A DNA stretch of 9,972 nucleotides from assembly GCA_029239545.1 (NCBI GenBank), contig JARBUQ010000108.1, forward strand, positions 1 through 9,972, read 5' to 3'. The stretch comes from Paenibacillus sp. (GTDB lineage: Bacteria > Bacillota > Bacilli > Paenibacillales > NBRC-103111). The notes under the pieces were generated by a model. The model was given only the letters and a program-made list of their open reading frames with translations, was not told the DNA's origin and did not search any database. Shown one piece after another: positions 6,113 through 9,972 of the stretch. The translations under genes and the position numbers were made by a program. Numbering within the stretch: position 1 is the stretch's first letter; each line of letters starts with the position of its first letter.

Positions 6113-7254
6113 GCTTCTTCCTCCCCTTTGTTCAACATCGATAAAGTGCCGCGCACGATAAAATGGCTGTCGTAGGCGACAAGCTCCAACTGTCCCCCGG
6201 CTTGTTCCATTCTCTCGCGCATCGATTGCAATCCGAAGCCTTCCATGAAAGGCTTGTTGTCCTTTTGTCGGTTCACCACTTCAAAACGAAGCACGCTTCC
6301 GCCGCCAGGAGCTTCAAACATAATCTCAGCTTCTCTGACATTACTGTGACGCATCGCGTTGGTCAATGCCTCCTGGATGACACGATAGACGGCAATCGAT
6401 TGCGAATTGCTGAGAGGCGCTGACAGTGCCCCATCCTTGACGGTAAATTGAATGCGGATGAAGCTCTCCGCTTCCAGCCTGCGAATGAGGCCCAATATCG
6501 CCTGCAATCCGCCTATTTCCTGCTGCTTCAGCGTTCTTACAGCGCTCCTGGTCTCTTCCAGGCTTTCTTTGGCTAATGCTTTGAGTACTTCCAGCTTATT
6601 CTTCGTCTCATCATCCGATTGCATCCGGTATACCTCAAGCTGCATCAGCAGCGCAGTCAGCTTATGGCCGACCGAATCGTGAATATCCCGTCCTACCTGA
6701 GCCCTCGCCTCTTGACGAGCTGCTTCCTCATCCGAGATATGCCGTCGTTTCAGCTTGCGGTATTCGCTCAGCAGCGCTTCACTGCGGGCGGTTGTATCTT
6801 CATAATTCGTTGCTAATGTGCTGAACACAATCATACCGATTGCGAAAACTACAGCGTATAGGCCCGTGAATAACAACGGGAAGCTGGGGTAACCTGCCAA
6901 TGCGGGAGCGGTTGCTCCAGCCAGCACAAGGAAACCAATGATCGACGCATAGACCGGAGGGAGGCGATACACGGCTTTCCCAGCAAGCAGTGAGAACACG
7001 AGGAGCGGGTACGGATTGAGGGGTTGACCCATCCAGGGCCAAAGCGCGCCAGCGGCGAGTAGGGAAGCTGCGCCTAATACGATCGTCAAAGCGACAGGCT
7101 TATCCCGAAATATCGGAGATAAAAAAAAGGCAGCAAAGAAAGATGCGCTGAGCAGCATAGGCCAAATCAATTCATCTGCTTCAGGTGAAATATGTAGAAA
7201 GGAGCCCATCCAGGCAACAACCAATAACGAAAACCATAACCAAAAAGAACGCAT
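6109..7254 (-). CDS. Sensor histidine kinase, HisKA_3 family (LnrJ-like)
   Basis: This 381-aa membrane kinase has about six hydrophobic segments in residues 4-148 with short loops and no large extracellular domain. Kinases of this shape usually sense their signal within the membrane. A coiled linker (about 150-185) leads to the dimerisation and phospho-acceptor helix GRDIHDSVGHKLT with H192 as the phosphorylated histidine. The ATPase domain has the N-box QEALTNAMRHS (E295, N299) and the G2 motif GFGLQSMRER (339-348). The D/G1 box is unusual: the segment FEVVNRQKDN has N328 where an Asp (as in DNGxG) is expected. The start is supported by GGGGTGAT, an extended match to the 16S rRNA tail, 5 nt before the ATG. 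It overlaps its response regulator by 4 nt. Confidence 0.92.
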   Translation of the reverse strand: MRSFWLWFSLLVVAWMGSFLHISPEADELIWPMLLSASFFAAFFLSPIFRDKPVALTIVLGAASLLAAGALWPWMGQPLNPYPLLVFSLLAGKAVYRLPPVYASIIGFLVLAGATAPALAGYPSFPLLFTGLYAVVFAIGMIVFSTLATNYEDTTARSEALLSEYRKLKRRHISDEEAARQEARAQVGRDIHDSVGHKLTALLMQLEVYRMQSDDETKNKLEVLKALAKESLEETRSAVRTLKQQEIGGLQAILGLIRRLEAESFIRIQFTVKDGALSAPLSNSQSIAVYRVIQEALTNAMRHSNVREAEIMFEAPGGGSVLRFEVVNRQKDNKPFMEGFGLQSMRERMEQAGGQLELVAYDSHFIVRGTLSMLNKGEEEA

Positions 7255-7382
7255 CTCAGATCACCCCACACGATTGACCAGACGTTGCAATGACTTCAGC
7301 AATTGTATCCAAAATCTATCATAGCAAATGACAGCTTTATGCGCTATGGAGAGCTTCCGTAACATGCCATCCTTGTGGCTCA

Positions 7383-7416
7383 TAAATAGAGCGCCGACCT
7401 CCTGGGTCAGCGCTCT
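7383..7416 (-). terminator. Intrinsic terminator of the aldo/keto reductase gene
   Basis: A 12-bp stem with a 5-nt loop lies at 7388-7416, followed on the minus strand by ATTTAT. The outer arms are AGAGCGC and GCGCTCT, the inner arms TGACC and GGTCG on the minus strand. The position at 7395/7409 is a G-U pair in minus-strand RNA but a C-A mismatch in plus-strand RNA, so the hairpin is stronger for the minus transcript. It starts 18 nt after the reductase stop codon. The U-tract is short. Confidence 0.62.
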
Positions 7417-7433
7417 TCATTCGTTATAAGAAT

Positions 7434-8351
7434 CTACGGAAGCACATTGCCTGCCCCGCGATAGATAGCATACCATTCTTCGCGTGTCAGATGGACATCA
7501 CTTGCCTTACAGCAATCCTTCAACCGGTCGATATTCATCGTACCGATAACCGGCTGCATTTTTGCGGGATGGCGCAAAAGCCATGCGATGGCGATCGTAG
7601 TATTGCTAACCTCGTATTTGGCTGCGATTTCATCGATTATTTGGTTTAATTCAGGAAACTCTTCATTTCCGAGGAACACGCCCTTAAAGAATCCATACTG
7701 GAAAGGCGACCAAGGCTGAATGGTGATATCGTTCAGTCGGCAATAATCAAGCACGCCGCCGTCGCGGTTCACAGCAGAATCGTTTTCCATATTCACATTA
7801 AATCCATTAGAAATCATATTGGCGTTGGTGATGCTTAGTTGTAGTTGGTTGGCAACAAATGGCTGTTTCACATATTTCTTCAGCAATTGGATTTGCATCG
7901 GAGTCTGATTGGAAATGCCGAAATGCCGCACTTTTCCCGAGCTTTCAAGAATATCGAAAGCCTCTGCAACCTCTTCTGGTTCTACCAACGTATCCGGACG
8001 ATGCAGAAGCAGAATGTCCAAATAATCGGTTTTGAGCCGCTTCAGGATGCCGTCTACCGACTCTAGAATATGTTCTTTGGAAAAGTCGAACATTCCCTTT
8101 CGAATGCCACACTTGGATTGCAGAATGATCTTCTCGCGAATATTCTCATTCATATGGAGAGCATCCGCGAATATTTCCTCACAAGTCCCGGCACCGTATA
8201 TATCTGCATGGTCGAAGAAATTTGCACCTTCTTCTAGCGCTGTCTGGACAAATTGCTCTGCTTCGGCTTTGTCCAGCGATTTAATACGCATGCAGCCGAC
8301 TGCAACGACCGGCACCTCTAATGTGCTGTTTCCAAGCTTCATCGTCCTCAT
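7434..8351 (-). CDS. Aldo/keto reductase (YdhF-like)
   Basis: This 305-aa NAD(P)H-dependent oxidoreductase has the (alpha/beta)8 aldo/keto reductase fold and probably reduces aldehydes or ketones in the cytosol. The catalytic tetrad is visible when numbered from ATG 8351: D47 and Y52 in FFDHADIYG, K80 in LQSKCG and H117 in LLLHRPD. The segments HFGISNQ, QLQLS, the QPWSPFQYGFF loop and the C-terminal PVIGTMNIDRL cofactor region follow in the usual order. It resembles the E. coli YdhF group in these motifs. ATG 8351 is preferred because AAGGAGG lies 9 nt upstream. An in-frame TTG at 8357 is too close to that site. It has its own terminator and is separated by 179 nt from the kinase gene on the same strand, so it is probably monocistronic. 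The physiological substrate cannot be told. Confidence 0.92.
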   Translation of the reverse strand: MRTMKLGNSTLEVPVVAVGCMRIKSLDKAEAEQFVQTALEEGANFFDHADIYGAGTCEEIFADALHMNENIREKIILQSKCGIRKGMFDFSKEHILESVDGILKRLKTDYLDILLLHRPDTLVEPEEVAEAFDILESSGKVRHFGISNQTPMQIQLLKKYVKQPFVANQLQLSITNANMISNGFNVNMENDSAVNRDGGVLDYCRLNDITIQPWSPFQYGFFKGVFLGNEEFPELNQIIDEIAAKYEVSNTTIAIAWLLRHPAKMQPVIGTMNIDRLKDCCKASDVHLTREEWYAIYRGAGNVLP

Positions 8352-8360
8352 AAACAATGT

Positions 8361-8367
8361 CCTCCTT
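8361..8367 (-). promoter_or_regulatory. Ribosome binding site fixing the reductase start
   Basis: AAGGAGG on the minus strand lies 9 nt before ATG 8351 but only 3 nt before the alternative TTG at 8357, so it selects the ATG. Confidence 0.75.
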
Positions 8368-8573
8368 AGTGCTTCATGAAAACCGTTTCAACAATCTTGA
8401 GCTTGTGTAGAGATGTTCTGCAAATAGTATAGCTGAAGACATAGTCCTTATGTAAGAGCTGAAATATTATAAAGTAAGTAAATGAAAAGTAACTGAGCAT
8501 GGATCACAATCCTAGTGGAATCATAGGGGATTATCAAATATACTTAACTGTAACGAATGGAGGAAATGAAAAT

Positions 8574-8915
8574 ATGTCTAGTTATCCCAACTGCCCAAAA
8601 TGTAATTCAGAATATACGTACGAAAATGAGAGTCTTTTTGTGTGCCCGGAGTGTGGTCATGAGTGGTCATTGGAATTAGAAACCGAAAATAAGGAAGAGC
8701 TAAAGATTGTCAAAGATGCAAATGGAAATGTCCTAAACGACGGTGATTCTATTACAGTCATCAAAGATCTTAAGGTAAAAGGCAGTTCATCAGTCATAAA
8801 AATAGGTACAAGAGTGAAAAATATACGGTTGATTGAAGGCGATCATGATATTGATTGTAAAATTGATGGGTTTGGAGCTATGAAATTAAAATCTGAATTT
8901 GTTAAAAAGATATAA
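8574..8915 (+). CDS. yjdM: Zinc-ribbon protein YjdM (PhnA family)
   Basis: This 113-aa protein matches YjdM, formerly PhnA, almost along its whole length. The N-terminal zinc ribbon has CPKC (C7, C10) and CPECGHEW (C24, C27). The C-terminal domain carries the family blocks VKDANGN, DGDS, IKDLKVKGSSS, KIGT and DCKIDGFG and ends in LKSEFVKKI. Despite the old name it is not phosphonoacetate hydrolase, and its role is poorly defined; no phosphonate genes are nearby. ATG 8574 is chosen because GGAGG (8559-8563) lies 10 nt upstream. An in-frame ATG at 8499 lacks a site, and the resulting extension is not part of the family. A hand count over 300 nt (8581-8880) gives about 37% GC, against about 52% over 180 nt sampled in the response-regulator gene, which hints at recent acquisition. 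Confidence 0.94.
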   Translation: MSSYPNCPKCNSEYTYENESLFVCPECGHEWSLELETENKEELKIVKDANGNVLNDGDSITVIKDLKVKGSSSVIKIGTRVKNIRLIEGDHDIDCKIDGFGAMKLKSEFVKKI

Positions 8916-8981
8916 ATGCGGGTTCAGTGCTGCTGGCAAGGCTGTATATCACCAATGACACAAATGATAGGATGAAGCATA

Positions 8982-9653
8982 ATGGCTAAAACGATAGTAG
9001 AAAAGCTGAATTTGCGAAAATACGATCAAGTGGCAGTATTGAACGAACCTGAAGGAACAGATTATTTAGCGGAGCTGGCAGGCTATGATACTGTGCTCAA
9101 GGATCGTGCGTATGATCTCATATTTGCTTTTGTGTTGGATATGGAGTCTTTTAGGGGATTGGTTGATCGTGTAATTGAACATCAGCATCTCAACAAAAAT
9201 GGCTTTCTCTTTGCAGCGTATCCCAAAAAGGGCAACAAGGTTTATCCAACCTTTATTCATCGGGATGACTTGTTAGAGGGTTTGGGCAGCGACGAGAATG
9301 GGTATATCGGGACAAGCAATATTAAGTTTGCGCGTATGGTTGGGCTGGATGATGTCTTTACAGTTGTCGGGCTAAAGGAAGACGCTGGGAGCAAAGACCA
9401 GTCTTCTTCAAAATCAAGCCAACGTGTAGACGATTATATCTCCTTCATTCCAATTGTGGAAAAGGATTTGGAGGATACTCCAGAGCTGCTTACCATTTAT
9501 CAATCGCTTACCCCAGGGTATCGCAAAGATTGGGCACGTTATGTTTATAGCGCTAAACAAGAGGAAACGCAAGCAAATCGTCGAGAGGAAATGAAGATGA
9601 TTCTTCAGGCGGGTTATAAAAGCCGTGAGCTGTATCGCAAAGCTCAATCCTAG
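8982..9653 (+). CDS. YdeI/OmpD-associated (OmdA) domain protein
   Basis: This 223-aa soluble protein has two parts. The C-terminal part (about residues 160-215) has the pattern of the YdeI/OmpD-associated domain: a hydrophobic stretch, LTPGYRKDWARYVYSAKQEET, a basic run, and a final helix. The N-terminal part (about 1-130) begins KLNLRKYDQVAVLNEP and contains AYDLIFAFV and GFLFAAYPKK. This resembles the small Rossmann-like domain (DUF3052-type) often found with OmdA. A Ser-rich linker (about 137-147) joins the two. Proteins with OmdA are sometimes named bacteriocin-protection proteins, but the biochemical role is unknown. ATG 8982 has a modest AGGAT site about 9 nt upstream. It follows yjdM by 66 nt on the same strand with no terminator visible, so the two may be cotranscribed. 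Confidence 0.82.
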   Translation: MAKTIVEKLNLRKYDQVAVLNEPEGTDYLAELAGYDTVLKDRAYDLIFAFVLDMESFRGLVDRVIEHQHLNKNGFLFAAYPKKGNKVYPTFIHRDDLLEGLGSDENGYIGTSNIKFARMVGLDDVFTVVGLKEDAGSKDQSSSKSSQRVDDYISFIPIVEKDLEDTPELLTIYQSLTPGYRKDWARYVYSAKQEETQANRREEMKMILQAGYKSRELYRKAQS

Positions 9654-9667
9654 TCAAGCGAGAAGAA

Positions 9668-9972
9668 GCCCTCCCCTTTGTCCATTCAGGTGCTGTAGTT
9701 GATCTAAATGAGGAGAACGCACGGGAAGCTGCAAAGGACTTTGGAATAGGCAAGGTGCATTCAAGTGTGGAGGCGTTAATTAGAGACCCTGACATTGATG
9801 CTGTTGTGCTTGCTTTACCTGCCGCATCCAGAACAGAATACGCCATTCAAGCTTTTCGGGCAGGGAAGCATTGTCCTGGATTATTATGAGGACGGGGGCA
9901 TCAAGGAGGAAGTGATTTGGGAAGGTGAGGAAAATTTTGCGATGATGCAGCAGCGGCTGTTAGCTGATTTTG
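9668..9972 (+). pseudogene. Remnant of a Gfo/Idh/MocA-family dehydrogenase
   Basis: From about 9668 one frame reads as the second half of a Gfo/Idh/MocA Rossmann domain: GAVVDLNEENAREAAKDFG, then DIDAVVLALPAASRTEYAIQAF and AGKH. The expected start (initiation codon, first beta strand and GxGxxG nucleotide-binding loop) is missing, and the preceding gene ends at 9653. After AGKH (to 9871), where the family normally continues V-x-x-EKP, the frame runs into a stop at 9887-9889. Reading resumes one base later, from 9873, as LDYYEDGGIKEEVIWEGEEN and on to the window edge, and looks like C-terminal sequence of the same family. This suggests loss of the N-terminus plus an internal deletion with a frame change. 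The C-terminal assignment is the weaker part, and the end lies outside the window. Confidence 0.72.

Noticed and set aside
7299..7320. Possible promoter of the kinase gene (TACAAT preceded by TTGCTA on the minus strand)
   Set aside because: The spacer is only 14 nt, too short for a sigma-A promoter, and no better -35 box was found.
8426..8456. Possible promoter of the reductase gene (TATACT on the minus strand, 8431-8426)
   Set aside because: No acceptable -35 box lies at 16-19 nt; the -10 match alone is not enough. The plus-strand AT-rich stretch at 8465-8473 upstream of yjdM fails for the same reason.
8431..8463. Direct repeat AGCTGAA in the reductase-yjdM divergent gap
   Set aside because: Two 7-mers at a 26-nt distance are expected by chance at this length, and no promoter relationship supports them.
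8499..8573. 25-codon N-terminal extension of YjdM from ATG 8499
   Set aside because: There is no ribosome binding site, the sequence does not belong to the family, and the family start matches ATG 8574, which has a good GGAGG.

Overview
The window looks like a chromosomal segment from a low-to-mid-GC Bacillota, most likely a Paenibacillaceae member. Three things suggest this: strong GGAGG-type ribosome binding sites on nearly every gene, a response regulator with a SARP-type output domain, and a five-gene cluster with the layout of the Bacillus subtilis linearmycin-resistance locus lnrJKLMN (formerly yfiJKLMN). No rRNA, tRNA, CRISPR array or insertion sequence was seen. The assignment rests on reading the sequence and on family knowledge; no database search was made.

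Left part (1-1987, plus strand): a promoter-like region and a hairpin precede a 213-aa pentapeptide-repeat protein. A 371-aa response regulator follows, with a LytR-like receiver and a winged-helix/BTAD (SARP-like) output. No partner kinase is visible in the window.

Centre (2038-7254, minus strand, convergent with the left part): in transcription order there is a 6-TM HisKA_3 sensor kinase, a NarL-family response regulator (ATGA overlap with the kinase), an intrinsic terminator, an ABC ATPase, and two ABC-2 permeases (15-nt gap, then a 1-nt TGATG overlap). This is a self-contained module that probably senses a membrane-active compound and exports it. The gap between the regulator and the ATPase gene holds a 22-bp perfect palindrome. 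It is the stem of a terminator for the regulatory genes and may also be the operator of the transporter genes.

Right part: a minus-strand aldo/keto reductase (7434-8351) with a strong terminator is divergent from two plus-strand genes. These are yjdM, a zinc-ribbon PhnA-family protein with clearly lower GC than the rest of the window, and a protein ending in a YdeI/OmpD-associated (OmdA) domain. Downstream lie the remains of a Gfo/Idh/MocA-family dehydrogenase that lacks its N-terminal nucleotide-binding start and appears to have an internal deletion with a frame change. The right end therefore looks like a remodelled, accessory stretch.

The best candidates for new biology are the palindrome in the centre of the lnr-like operon, a 10-mer shared by its two regulatory gaps, and the leader/hairpin arrangement before the pentapeptide gene. 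None of these amounts to a demonstrated new system.
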